From the NCBI RefSeq assembly GCF_022682495.2, contig NC_071388.1, forward strand, positions 176,729,622 to 176,793,621: a stretch of DNA of 64,000 nt, read 5' to 3'. A model generated the notes under the pieces. It ran no database searches, was not told the origin of the DNA, and saw only the letters and a program-made list of their open reading frames with translations. This document shows, piece after piece, positions 36,876-48,300 of the stretch; position 1 is the first letter of the stretch; every line of letters begins with the position of its first letter. A program made the position numbers and the translations under genes. Source of the stretch: Desmodus rotundus. Lineage: Eukaryota > Chordata > Mammalia > Chiroptera > Phyllostomidae.

Positions 36876-37724
36876 CCAAAGAAATTCTTTTTTAATGGAC
36901 AAAGGACCTGAATAGACACTTCTCCAAGGAGGACATACAGATGGCCAATAGACATATGAAAAAGATGCTCGATGTCACTAATCATCAAAAAATGCTAATT
37001 AAAACCACAATGAGATATCATCTTGCACCTGTCAGAATGGCTATCGTCGATAAATCAACAAAGTGCTGGCGAGGATGTAGAGAAAGGGGAACCCTTTTGC
37101 ACTGTTAGTAAGAATGCCAACTGGTGCAGCCACTATGTAAAGCACTATGGAGATACCCTCCAACATTAAAAGTGGACCTGTCTTTTGACCCAGCAATCTT
37201 GTGGGAATATATCTGAAAGAACCCAAAACACTAATTCAAAAGAACATAAGTACTCCTATGTTAATTGCAGCATTTTTTACAATCACCAAGATATGGAAGC
37301 AATCTAAGTGTCCATCAGTAAATGAATGGATAAAACAACTATGAGACATTTACACATTGGAATGCTACTCGGCCATAAAAAAGAAGACAGTTTTACTCTT
37401 AGCAACAGCATGGATGGACCTGGAGAACATTATGCTAAGTGAAATAAGCCAGTCAGAGAAAGAAAAATACCACATGATTTCACTTATATGTGGTACCTAA
37501 TGAACAAACTGAACTAACAAGGAAAATGGGGACAGACTCACAGATGGAAAACAGGGTGATAGCTAGTCAGGGGGTATTAAGGGGGAGGAGGGATTCAGCA
37601 AAAAGGAAAAAGCACTCGTGGACATGGACGACAATGTGGTGATTGCTTTGGGGAGGGGAATATAAGGGGACTGAATGGTAATGGAAAAAACATAATAAAG
37701 ATAAACAACAAAAATAAGTAAAAT
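36876..37724 (+). mobile_element. 3' segment of the same LINE-1 insertion (ORF2 tail and 3' UTR, sense)
   Basis: After a short junction it reads ATGGACAAAGGACCTGAATA near 36895, TCACTAATCATCAAAAAATG near 36976, ACCTGTCAGAATGGCTATCG near 37027, then the ORF2 tail, the stop and a 3' UTR with GACTCACAGATGGAAAACAG near 37534. It ends in an A-rich tail at 37685-37724. The 3' UTR is related to that at 16628-16935. Non-coding owing to frameshifts and lack of the 5' portion. Confidence 0.93.
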
Positions 37725-37740
37725 AAAAATAACTCATTTA

Positions 37741-37925
37741 TAAAATCTTACTCTATTCCAGGTACTCTACTAACCATTATTTATTTATAAATAAATAATA
37801 ACAACCCTTATAACAATTATAAGGGTTGTCCTTATAACAACCCTTTGGAGTGATCTGTTAGGTATTTAAGTAAACTGAAGTCTCAACAGCTTCAGCAAGG
37901 TAAGAATAAATTTATAACCCAAATA
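37741..37925 (-). repeat. MIR SINE, antisense, with rearranged centre
   Basis: TTCCAGGTACTCTACTAACC near 37756, CTTATAACAACCCTTTGGAG at 37831-37850, then AAACTGAAGTCTCAACAGC near 37872 follow the antisense MIR order. Between them lie a 24-bp palindrome and a 13-bp-arm hairpin that the consensus does not have. Confidence 0.75.
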
Positions 37926-38026
37926 AATAAGTAGCTTAGACAGTAAAGTGAGTAGGCCATGGGCATGGTTATTACTTTACCACTAGAAATCCATGTTTCT
38001 TGGGTCATTGGGCTTTTGATAAGTAC

Positions 38027-38420
38027 TGTTAAAGAGAAAACCACAGGCCCAAAATGGCATTACTTGTGCTAAAAAAAAATATACTAAACCAACATTTAAT
38101 TGCAGTTTCTATCACTTCCAGTGTAGAATTCTCTGGTCAAGTACCAGTCATTTGTGGGATCTCTCCATTCCCAACAGAAGAAGCAACCTGCATGATAAAA
38201 ATCCTTCCTTTTCTCTTCCCGCAAAAGAAAGATGTGCTGGCCCAAAAGTAATTCTTTCTCTTCTTTTTCTTCCACCCTTCTTCCTATAAAAACCTTCCAT
38301 TTTGTACAATCCTTGGGAGCACCCTTCTAGTGGCTAGAAGAGATGCTGCCTGATTCTTGACTTGGTTAATAAAGCCAATTAGATATGCAAATTTACTTGG
38401 TTGATTTTTGTTCTTTAGAA
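38027..38420 (+). mobile_element. Probable solo LTR of an old endogenous retrovirus
   Basis: The segment has an LTR layout: a TG start, a TATA-type box (CCTATAAAAACC) near 38283, CCATTTTGTACAATCCTTGG near 38298, a CACCCTTCTAGTGGCTAGAA block near 38320, and a polyadenylation-type signal, AATAAAGCCAATTAGAT, near 38369. I recognise this tail from mammalian ERV LTRs but cannot name the family. No gag, pol or env remnant adjoins it, so it is taken as a solo LTR. The ends are uncertain and no target duplication was found. Confidence 0.6.
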
Positions 38421-40395
38421 GAACTGATGGAAAACAACACTGGGTCAGAGTGGACACAGGTGATGCAGTCACACCACTTGAGGTTCCTGGTGTTATCTGT
38501 AGCCTTAGATGCCAGCCGGGAAGCAGCCCCATGCTGTGTATACTTGCTAAATGACAAGGATGTCCCAGTGTTCCAGTGTTTCAGCAGCCATTTTTATTCT
38601 GACTTTTCTGGCTATACAAGCTGATGCTTTATAATTTTTTCTTTATAAAATTAGTAGTTTCTTTGAAATCCATACTATTTTAACACTGTATTCTTTACCA
38701 CCAAGAAATTTTACTTCTGGAAACATACTTCTTTGAAAAGAAGTATGAAAATTGCAGACACCCCCAGAAGTGATTAGGTGTGAGGAACACATTTTTCAGA
38801 TGTATTTGTGTAATGACACTTTTTTAGTCTAGTGCAATATCTATAAATAAATTTTTTTTGTCAGACAATGTGAAAATAATAACTGTTTCATTAGACATCT
38901 CAAAACTAAGCTTCTGTTTCTTTCATTTAAACCTAAAATGTATTTCTTTTCAAAAATAGATTATTAGCCTTCTGTCCAAAAATCTCAGGAGATTCCTTTA
39001 CTGTATGCCCCTCTGACGATAACCTTAACTCTCATGGATGACTGAATCCTTCCTGCTTTCTCTCTTTATATCCTATCTGTGCTCATTTCTGGCAGTTTTC
39101 CTCCATTGTTTCTATTTCTCTCCTACCACCTTCCAACACTTAAATTGGCAATGTCTAATTCAATATTCAGGCCCTTGGGGTTTGACTAGTGTCATCATTT
39201 CCTGCTGGTTACAGCCAAAGGATTCAACTCTGAATAAAAATTTGTGGCAATTCCCTTAGCAGAGCCATAGGATTTGTACTAAAAAAAAAAATCAGCCTAA
39301 ACCTCTAGCCACAGGACAATCTTCTCTACCTAAAGAGAATAATGATCAAGTGTGGTATGTGCTTAACTCACCTCATGTACCTTGAGTCTCTATACTATCA
39401 AGGTTCTTACCTTGATCTAGATTGGGGATCAAGCTGCCTGAAAAAGAGATTTCTTGGAGAAATTCCAAAAATCCCAATGACTGGTCAAAATTCTAGACTC
39501 TGCAGTCTACTGTTTTCTTGCTATCTATTATCTTTTTATAGGGCTTTCAGTCTATTGTTTTAATTATGAACATCCAACCCACAATAAAACCCACTGTATA
39601 AAAAATGTACCCAAGAAGCTCCCTCTATATCCTTACCTTAATTGAAACCCAGCCTTCAACAAGATCTTCTCTTCCCTCATCATAATCCCTCTGGGTAGAA
39701 GGTGCTCCATCTCCAAAATCATGAAGTTTACTGACATTTCCTAAACTCCCTACAGAAAGTTTTAAACCACAAATACCTGGCATTTGTATAAAAAAACAAA
39801 CAAGTATGGTAATAGTAATAATAAACTCAAGGTCGTGACAGTTTCTTATGTGCCTTTTTCTACTCTTCAATTCAGCTGTCTTCTTCTGACCTCAAGATGC
39901 TTCCGTATTTGTCCAGTTGTTGGGCCACTGCCTCAAACATCCTTGACTTCTTAAATGTCAACAAAGTGTATTCACACTCATTGTGAGCATCCCTTTATTA
40001 TGGTCTTTCCCTTATGATGGATAGAAAGATTGAAGTATCACATTCAAAGTACAGGTTAGAGTTTGTGGTGATTACAGTCACAAATTTTCCAGATATCTAA
40101 AGTTGCTAAGGTGAAATAGACAAAGAATTCAATCTATCCAGGTAAATTAGACTTAAATCTTTCAATATTTGTTTCTCTTAACTAGATCTACTCCAAAAAT
40201 TTAATCTGTGAATTGCTAATCACCATCTTGCTATATCTCTTACACACTAACCCTCACCATTTGTGTTCTATAACCTCATCGTGGCAAGTGCGGGCCTGAC
40301 TACTCCCCTTTATTCTATACCATCAGTCTGGAAATACCTTCATTTTATCCCATATGAAGCATACAATCCATGGTACATAACTTCAATCATCTCTT
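38421..40395. other. Unassigned non-coding sequence
   Basis: It includes a perfect 10-bp-arm hairpin at 38724-38747. No gene or named repeat was supported. Confidence 0.45.
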
Positions 40396-40399
40396 TCTT

Positions 40400-40720
40400 T
40401 AGAAACACCTGTTAGCCTACTCACATTCACCCTTTTTATTTAGCAATAAAGACTTGGCTCCAGGTTCAACTCTTTTTGGAAAGACTTTCTTAGACCTCCC
40501 CTCCAAACAGGTAAAATTGTGCGTTTTACTACCCATTGTACTCTACCAAAACACCTTCCACTGGCCTTGTTTGCAGAGCTCCTTCCCTCTATGAGACTGT
40601 AAGTTCATTGGCAGCAAAGACCATGTTTCATTTTGTTTTGTTTTCTGGATCTTACTGCCTGGCACAGAGATGAATGCCAAGTGTGCGCTTAATAAATGTC
40701 TTCTAGATTAATCAACAACT
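40400..40720 (+). repeat. L2 LINE 3' end, sense
   Basis: GAAAGACTTTCTTAGACCTC near 40479, AGACTGTAAGTTCATTGGCA near 40594 and GCAAAGACCATGTTTCATTT near 40614 lead to the terminus CTTACTGCCTGGCACAGAG, then GCTTAATAAATG. This is the full L2 3' terminal order. Confidence 0.85.
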
Positions 40721-40795
40721 TATTCTTCTCAGAAATTGCATTGATTTCACTTGCCTCTGTCAAAAAATGTTCAGCTGGTCTCATTCAAGCTTTTT

Positions 40796-41690
40796 AAATA
40801 GACTTTATTTTCTTAACAATTTTAGGTTTACCGGCAAATTGATGAGAAACTACAGAATGATCCCATAGTTTCCACCCATGAGTTTCCCGTTATTAACTCT
40901 TGCATCAACATGGTGCATTTGTTATAACTAATGAGCCAATAACTGCACAAGATTATTAATTTTAATTTCTAGTTTACATTAGGGATCAGTCCTTGTGTTG
41001 TAGAGCTCTCTGGATTTTAACAAATGTATAATGACACGTACACATTATTACACTATCATACAAAACTGTTTTACTACCCTAAAAATGCATCTGCTCTGTC
41101 TATTCATCCTTCCCCAATTCCCAACCCAACCCCTTGTAATCGCTTTTCTTTTTACTCTCTCCACAGTGTTGCCTTTCTAGAATGTCACGTATGGTGCTCA
41201 GCCTTTTCCAACCTGCTTAGCTCACTAAGCATTCAGGTTTTCTCTATGTCTTCTCATGGACTGATACATCATTTCTTCTTATTGCTGAATAATAGTCCTT
41301 TGTCTAGATTTGTATGTCTGTTTGTACAAACAGATATACACAGTTTGTATATCTGTTCATCTATTGAAGGACATCTAGATTTATTTCAACTTTTGATAAT
41401 TATAAATACAGTTGCTATAAACATTCCTATGCAGGTTTGTGTGTGGGCAAGAATTTTTGGTGCATTTGGGTAAATACCAAGGAGCTGATTGTGGGACTAT
41501 ATGGTAAGAGTATATTTCGTTTTGTAAGAAACTGCCGATTGTTTTCCAAGGAGGCCATTTTTGCTTTCCTACCAACAATAAATGAGACTCCTTGTCTCGT
41601 TCCCTTTTCAGGATACAATGACTCACCGTTAAACATATACTCATATATTACTCTTTGTTTTTTAAGACTTGTCTTTTCAAGTCAGCATTC
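40796..41690 (-). repeat. L1M-type 3' UTR and ORF2 end, antisense
   Basis: It starts TAGACTTTATTTTCTTAACA and then follows the antisense L1 3' UTR: AATGATCCCATAGTTTCCAC, GTGCATTTGTTATAACT, TTACATTAGGGATCAGTC, GTATAATGACACGTACAC, TCGTTTTGTAAGAAACTGCC and CCAAGGAGGCCATTTTTGC. The 149-codon plus frame at 41024-41473 lies wholly inside and is an antisense artefact. A nested inverted-repeat insertion lies at 41317-41356. Confidence 0.85.
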
Positions 41691-42205
41691 ATTGTTGCTT
41701 ACCCTCTGATCTCATAACATTTGGGAAAATCCTTATACCACTTCCCATAGCACAAGGCTGTGAAATGACACCCCCGCTACTCCACTGATGTGAGTCTCAG
41801 TTCCTCTTTGCATCTCAAAGCAATGTGTCTAAAAAAATGCCTGTACAGCTTCGATAAGTGTTTATTTAATTAATTCATACAGGGGTAAATGAATGAACAT
41901 ATGATTTCTGTTTTCTTTTATGCACAGTGGCACAGAAAATTCAGAGTACAAAGCCCAGTTATACAAGTCTTTTCTGTTGTTTCTACATGGTAGAACTACA
42001 GGACTAGCAGGACACTCATAGAATTTGAATTAAGAGCTTTATCAGATTACGATGATGAATAGTGCTGCAGCTCTGGAGGAAAATACTACTAGAGAAAGTG
42101 CACTGCTCAGAAGAGAATGGAGAGAGCTCATAAATAGGCTTTGTTTTGTGGCCTTTTGTATAGGCTCAACGTGTTTAATTCTAGGCACATCTAAGGGAAC
42201 ACAGT
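41691..42205. other. Unassigned sequence
   Basis: Nothing recognisable. Confidence 0.4.
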
Positions 42206-42209
42206 AAAC

Positions 42210-42345
42210 AAGAACATTAAGCTGTGTGTCAGAAGAAACGACTCTATCCCTGGCTCTCCTGGTGAAAATCTGTGTGACTCTGAGCAAAGTCTTTGCTTGG
42301 CTTTATCCTCTTGTTCCTCATATGTACAGTGAAGGGTTTATTCAT
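42210..42345 (+). repeat. MIR SINE, sense
   Basis: CTGTGTGACTCTGAGCAAAG near 42270, then CTTATGTACAGTGAAGG-like sequence near 42320, match the MIR core ('ctgtgtgaccttgggcaagtc ... cctcatctgtaaaatgggg'). Confidence 0.7.
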
Positions 42346-42424
42346 CCAACTTTCAAAAATTGCACTCATTTCCTATTAAATGCTCCCAGATGCTTGAGCC
42401 ATGGGAGGAGCCACATGATCAAAG

Positions 42425-42660
42425 TCCTAACTTCAATGCCCTTATATTTCAGGAGTGAGGAAGGCAATGGGAATAAGCAATTAACAGATAAATGGGTACA
42501 TATCAAATAGCAATAAATGAAGTGAAGCAATCAAATAGAGGTAGGTAATGAAGAGAGCCTTCCCAGGGAATAATATTAAGTTGAGTGTTCAGTAAACTTC
42601 TCTGAAGAGATGATATTTAGGCTGAATCCTAAGTGGTCAGCAAGAGTCAGCAAGCTTTGT
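42425..42660 (-). repeat. L2 LINE fragment, antisense
   Basis: GAGCCTTCCCAGGGAATAAT near 42556, TCTGAAGAGATGATATTTAG near 42601 and GCTGAATCCTAAGTGGTCAG near 42621 match antisense L2 ('ggcctcactgagaaggtgacatttgagctgagacctgaag'). Confidence 0.7.
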
Positions 42661-43250
42661 GAACATCTGAATCAGATGTTGCTTCTAAGATCACTTCCAT
42701 CTCTCAGAATCTGATTTTATTGATATTTGCTTATGGCCATTGACGTGTGACATTCACCAGTGAGATTATATAAGGGAATTAATATTGCTTCCTGTGAGGT
42801 CAGTGGTAAACAGGATTTGCGAGATAATCTATCTGCCAGCTTTAATAATTCGTAAATGGTATTTAGCCCATCATCCATCCTTACCTTTCCTCTCACAACA
42901 GCACACTTTAAAAGTCTACCACTATATAATTTAGCACATTGAATTGTTTTATATTCCAAGGATCACTTAACATATTTTTTTAACTCAAAGATGATTTAAG
43001 CAAAAAACTCTTTTGAAAGCATTGGTATTAGGAAAATCAAAATATAATTCAAATGCCAGGAAAATAAATTCTTATTTAATTTGGCTAGCTAAAGGGCGTT
43101 AATGAACATGAATCAGTTTTGATGTTAAATTACAAGAGTTAACATTCTTGGGAGTTTCATATATTCATTAATTTTCCACATTTACTATTGATTTTAGGTG
43201 ATTATTACACTCATTATTAGATTCAAAATAATAACTTCTTGAACTTATGT
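42661..43250. other. Unassigned AT-rich sequence
   Basis: No gene or family was recognised. Confidence 0.4.
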
Positions 43251-43254
43251 AGCC

Positions 43255-43385
43255 CAATACATTCTTCACATAACTTATAACAATATAATTACATATTATC
43301 TCCATTTTAGAGAGGAGGAAATTGATATTGAGGGAAAATAAAGAATTTACGCAATGTCTATAGGCAATTATTGGGAGATCAAAGC
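43255..43385 (-). repeat. MIR SINE, antisense
   Basis: CTCCATTTTAGAGAGGAGGA near 43300, then AAATTGATATTGAGG and 'caatgtctataggcaatta', parallel the antisense MIR 'ccattttacagatgaggaaactgaggc'. Confidence 0.7.
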
Positions 43386-43398
43386 TTGAAGACTGGCC

Positions 43399-43439
43399 TT
43401 CCTTCTTCCCTTCCTTCCCTTCTTCTCTTCCTCCTTCTC
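43399..43439 (+). repeat. Polypyrimidine CCTT-rich tract
   Basis: Irregular CTTCC and CCTTC units on the plus strand. Confidence 0.85.
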
Positions 43440-43560
43440 AATATCCATGTGTCAGAGACTATGTACATCACTGGCAGTTTGGTTTTGAATAAATCCAATC
43501 TCTGTCTTCAAAAAGCTCACAATCAAATGGAGGAGACAGAAGAAGACAACCTTGTCCTCA
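43440..43560 (-). repeat. L2 LINE 3' fragment, antisense
   Basis: GTGTCAGAGACTATGTACAT near 43450 and AAAAAGCTCACAATCAAATG near 43511 fit antisense L2 ('gtgccaggcactgt ... ggagcttacattctagtg'). Confidence 0.55.
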
Positions 43561-44095
43561 GTGTCAGCAAGGCTGCTATAGAGACATATACCGTGGCCCA
43601 CACAAGAGCCTTCTCTCACAAGAGCCCACTGCCTCCTTTTCCATAACACAAAACCAACAGGGCCGGATCTGCTTATATAAACATATCATCCACAGTGAGT
43701 TAGAATGGTCAAGTTGGAATCTCTGCATCTGTTCCATTGAACAGAAATAGTCTTGGTCCATGTAAAATGTTGGCCATAAGGGAAGAGCCTTCCAAATGCA
43801 ATTCAGTTACCTTTTCTTCACTGTTGCCCTTCATTTGCAATAAAAGCTACACATATGATTAGGTTACATTAACTCTGAAATCTGGAAGGTCAATTTTCCC
43901 ATTCTAAATGTGTGAACTTAACTAATTAGCTAATTGTGTGGATGAGATATTCCACTAACACTGTAGAGCTGCTTTCAGTTATTAATTTAGAGAATATGAG
44001 TTTGACTAACATGTTCCATCTCCTTCACACTTAACTTGCATAGAAATAATACTTGCTTTGGAAAGGAATAAAACATAATAAGTAGTATCTAACTA
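43561..44095. other. Unassigned sequence
   Basis: Nothing recognisable. Confidence 0.4.
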
Positions 44096-44099
44096 GATC

Positions 44100-44352
44100 T
44101 AAAGTTATTAACAAAGTAGCAAAGTCAATAGCATGAGGTTGGATTCAGATGCTTTTAGTTCTCATGGTTGCTCTTCCACTCACTAACTGCATGGCATCTT
44201 GCACTGGTAAAGTTGATTAGGCCTGCTAAGCCTTGGTTTTCTCATCTGCAAAATGGGGGTAAGGCCTATTTATTGAGCTGACATTAGGACTTTATGTCTT
44301 AATATTGGTATAATTCTTAGCATAGTTCCTAGTACTTAAGTGATCAATAATA
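44100..44352 (+). repeat. MIR SINE, sense
   Basis: TTGCTCTTCCACTCACTAAC near 44168, CTCATCTGCAAAATGGGGGT near 44241 and CTTAGCATAGTTCCTAGTAC near 44317 give a nearly complete MIR. Confidence 0.85.
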
Positions 44353-44879
44353 ATAATATTTTTCTTGTCTTGCAGAATTACACCATAAATTCTATCCTTT
44401 TTAGTAGTATAAATAGAGCTTCTACCTAAAATGTTTCAAAGTAATAAAGCTTACATGAAATATTTATATTTGCAAAATCCATGATTATTAACATTTTCTT
44501 AGAGTTAAAGTTACGTTTTTTCCCTCTCTTTGAATGTTACATAACCCTAAAGATCTTTGGAATAACTAGCTCCAAACTAACCAGTTATCATAGGCCAGTC
44601 ACTCTGCTCTCATCAGCCTATCCAATCTTCTTAACTATTCTAGTGTCCCAGGAGGCCTCAAAACAAACCGGGATAATAGTTTGATCGTTTTGACTCTTAG
44701 CATTCTCCATATATGGGGGGAACCCCCCAAAACAGAATTTATTTATAAAAATGTATGTATTTATTCTTACACATTTAAACTTCAGTCACCTTCCAAGTAC
44801 TCTCCATTTCATACAATACACATCAAGACTTTTTTCCACTGCTCAACAGTTTTTAAACTCATCAATTTCGATGCCTGTT

Positions 44880-45300
44880 AGTGCTTTTGATGTTTTTCAT
44901 TTCACCTCTTCCACAATGGCAAAACATTTCCCTTTGAGGACTTTTTTCCATCAGGGAAATAAAAAAAGAGTTGTTCTGGGTGAGATCAAGCAAATGGGAA
45001 GGATGGGGCGGGCACAGGGTCATGCCATTTTTGGTCAAAAACTGCTGAACACTCAGCGCAATGTGGGCAGGCATGCTCATAAATCACTCATCATGAAATG
45101 GGCAAATGTGTTGGAAGAGTCTTCACAAAAGTTCCCTGAAGCTGAACGCAGCTGCTCACAACAATGCCAGCTGGTACACTGATACAGGTGTGTTCCTAGA
45201 ACACTAGCAGGGGAAGACTGTACTACCAGGGGCCTGCCCTCCAGAAGATAATGCCAGTTTTTTGTGGGTCCTCCCTCATAAGTCTTTTTCATGGATTCTA
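44880..45300 (-). mobile_element. Degenerate Tc1/mariner transposase region
   Basis: Read on the minus strand from about 45080, one frame gives AHIALSVQQFLTKNGM, matching the mariner region after the second catalytic Asp ('AHTALSVRQFLAKN'). With frame changes this continues into a PHPSHLLDLT block (usually PPYSPDLAP), and near 44910-44950 into KKVLKGK and VEEVK, the usual tail motif LKGKRF..VEEVK. The upstream part to about 45300 is untranslatable. No terminal repeats were found, and it is a different subfamily from copies A and B. The 143-codon frame on the opposite strand (44751-45182) is an antisense shadow. Confidence 0.7.
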
Positions 45301-48300
45301 TAGATACATCCTCAGATTTTTGGTTTGGCCTATGGCAAATGCAAGCAATATGGAAAGCTTTAGATATTAAGTACAGTACAGAATAATGAATAGATATTGC
45401 TTATAAACTCAGTTATTCACTAGCCATTAATTATATTATTATAAGTACATACAGTTGTAATTTTAATTAAAATGATACCAGATAGACTTCTTTGAGAATG
45501 TCTTATTCAGAGAAGGGAAGGTCTGAACTAAATAAATGAAACCATGTACTTAATTATTTTAATTTTAAGTTGGCAAAACGGCCGGAACCCCCATCAAAAT
45601 ACTTCACTTTTCTCTCCCACACAATTCCATAGTATCGATAATTGCAGCAAATGAAAGGAGTGAGGGAGAAGGGAAACACAAGTCAGAGCCGTATTTGGCA
45701 GTGCCATCTGGCTATTTTAACCCCTTGTCTGTGGCACATTACACGAAGGTTAGCAGAAGCTTAAACGAAAGCCAACAGAGGATCATCTGCACTAACAAAA
45801 ATGAAAGCCTCTCACTGAGAATTTGTAAAGCTCCCGAGAACAACCTGAGCCAAAATGAACACAGTCTACTTCAGTTTAGAAAAGATGGCACTAGTCTGAT
45901 AATAACTACTTTCCTTCTCCTAACAGCTGTTTAATAGCACCACGTTTGGATTTCGCAACTGTTCATATTTGAAAGAGTTGGACTTTTGTATTACTTGGAG
46001 TCACAAGCACTCCCTTTTAGAGGTTTAAAGAAAATGAAAACATAATGAAAAATCAACATTACTTCCCAATCCCCTAGCATGTTCAATAGTTGCTCCCATA
46101 CAGCATTTCCAAATGCCTGCTTTGCATGTGGGCTTCCCACCTGCCAGAGTCTTGTCAAGAGAAGTCCCACAGCACTTGCTACTCCCCTGCTGTGTGTGGC
46201 CTGCAGAGTTATTTAATTGCAGTGCAGTTTGCACACTTTGGAAGAACTCCACAGGGCCAAACCTGTGAAGAAGAAATCGAGGACCAGCCTCCCCAGAAAG
46301 TCAGAGGCTTCATTTCATTGGCAGCCTCTGCAGAAAGCGCTGCCAGAGTGAGAGGACTTACCGCCTATGAATCTTGCATTTCTCTGTGGCTCAGCTGCCA
46401 TTCAGTTGTAAGCAACATATATCTGTGTAAGCAGATTGGGGTAGTATCTTAGCCATTTCTCTATCTGGGTGCATCTCTATTCTTACCCATATCTATGAGC
46501 AATATTTACATATGATAAAATCACACAGAAAAAGAAACAAGCAGAAAAGATGGTGATTTTAAAAAATTTATTGGGAATCTTATAAAAAATTATCTTAAGA
46601 TTTCCTGAAAAGGCAAACACAGTAGGATATTATCATCGAAAGAAAATCCATTCTTGATATTTACCTATTCGCTGTTTGAATTTTTTTCTTATAACAATTT
46701 TGCAAAGAACTTTAGAAAACTAAAGCATCAGAAGTGCTTTTCCATTTGTTTAGCTATTAAAGTTCCTCCCATGCAAAGTATGTTTATTTAAAGCATCTGC
46801 AGCTACACATTTACAATGTGTTTGTTAAATTAGTTAAGAGGCTTTAATTGGGCATTGGGGATTAGTTGCTAATCCCCAAATCTCTTTACTAAAAATACAC
46901 AAGAACAGTGAATAGTTTATTTATAACCTCGTTACTTTGGGCCATTAGTGATGCCATGGTTTTTCTCCTCATGGTTTTAATATGTCAAATTCATAGCCTG
47001 GTTTGCTCATGTTTTATAAAGTAGCCTACAACAATTTTAAGATAAATGCAGTGCATCCACCTGCTAAATTTGGAACAGAAAAGGATGGAAGAGTTCAAAA
47101 AACTGCATTAAAACTGCAAATAGAATTTGTAATTTTTCTGTTCATTGCCCATGGAAAGAATTTACAATATTATTTTTCATTCATGTAAAAAAGATACAAT
47201 ATTATACTATCTTGCTTCATTATAGGAAATTAAAATTAAAAATGAAGAGTATTTCCAATTGGGAAGTAATATTCTTCCTCACTACTCCTGTAACTATGAA
47301 TCTGTGTCACTTCTACATGCATTAAGATGGAAGTGGATAATAACATCTTGTCACCTACAACACTGTCTGAAAGAATTTGTGTGATGGCTGTGTGTCGGGA
47401 AATCTGCTTGGCGTCTGGTAATCATTAACACGCAGTAAAGAAGACTGACAAATTGGATCCTGCTTCCCTCCCCACCTGGAGGTGTGAGTTCAGCTCAGAG
47501 AACAACAGGGTTCATGCTAAGCCATCACACCAGAAGAAAACATGCTGAATCATCTCACTTCTAAAGGGATGTTCCTCTGCAACCTCCACATTCAGATCAG
47601 CTTCAAAAATCCACTGCACCCTTGTTTTTCTGCAAATCAGAATTTCTATGAAGCAGTGCTCCTGAAAACCTGTCCTGATTTAGGACAGCCTGAATCAGCC
47701 TACTCTGGGGGACAAGAGTAATGGAGGCATGACCCACAAGGAATCAGCCTTACTGCCCAACTTCCATCTGTTCAAGGAGGAGAAGTCCTACATTAAAACA
47801 AAGAGTGATTAACTACCACCAAGATGGTCTTAATATTCCTGTTAGCTAGATTAAACCTAAGACATGTTTCTTCTTGACTTTTTTTTTTTCTTAGAGTATT
47901 TACTTTAGAAAACTTCCAACTGCAAATTTTTTCTCTGCCCTTTTGAAATGTAAACCTTCTACAAGTCAGAAAAGTCCTCCAGGTCCTGGAAGCCATCTCT
48001 CTGAAGTGTAATCATGGAAGGACATAGCACCCTCTCCCCCAGTTTCTGTGGCAAGGTAGGAGCTCACCTTCAGTAACTGACGATTAGTAAACGCAGATGG
48101 CCTTTCTCTAATGTCCTTCAGTACTTCTTTTCCTTTTCCTCAGTCCAGAATTTAAAAATTCTCTCGCCATTTGTTTTAGGAGAATTGAGTTCAATCTCTC
48201 TCCCCTGTTAAATAGTCTCTCTCCCCTACAGAAATCTCCTTGAACAAGATCTTCCTGGACTGTTTAACTGGTCTGGTGCAATTTGTCTCTTACAGTACTC

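Noticed and set aside
41024..41473. 149-codon plus-strand frame
   Set aside because: It lies entirely inside an antisense L1M 3' UTR; pyrimidine-rich antisense L1 often stays open by chance.
44751..45182. 143-codon plus-strand frame, initially a candidate orphan gene
   Set aside because: Its second half is the reverse complement of a degenerate mariner transposase, so the frame is a shadow.
46090..46452. 120-codon plus-strand frame in the repeat-poor stretch
   Set aside because: No recognisable motif and an overlapping minus-strand frame of similar quality; kept only as part of a possible conserved non-coding block.
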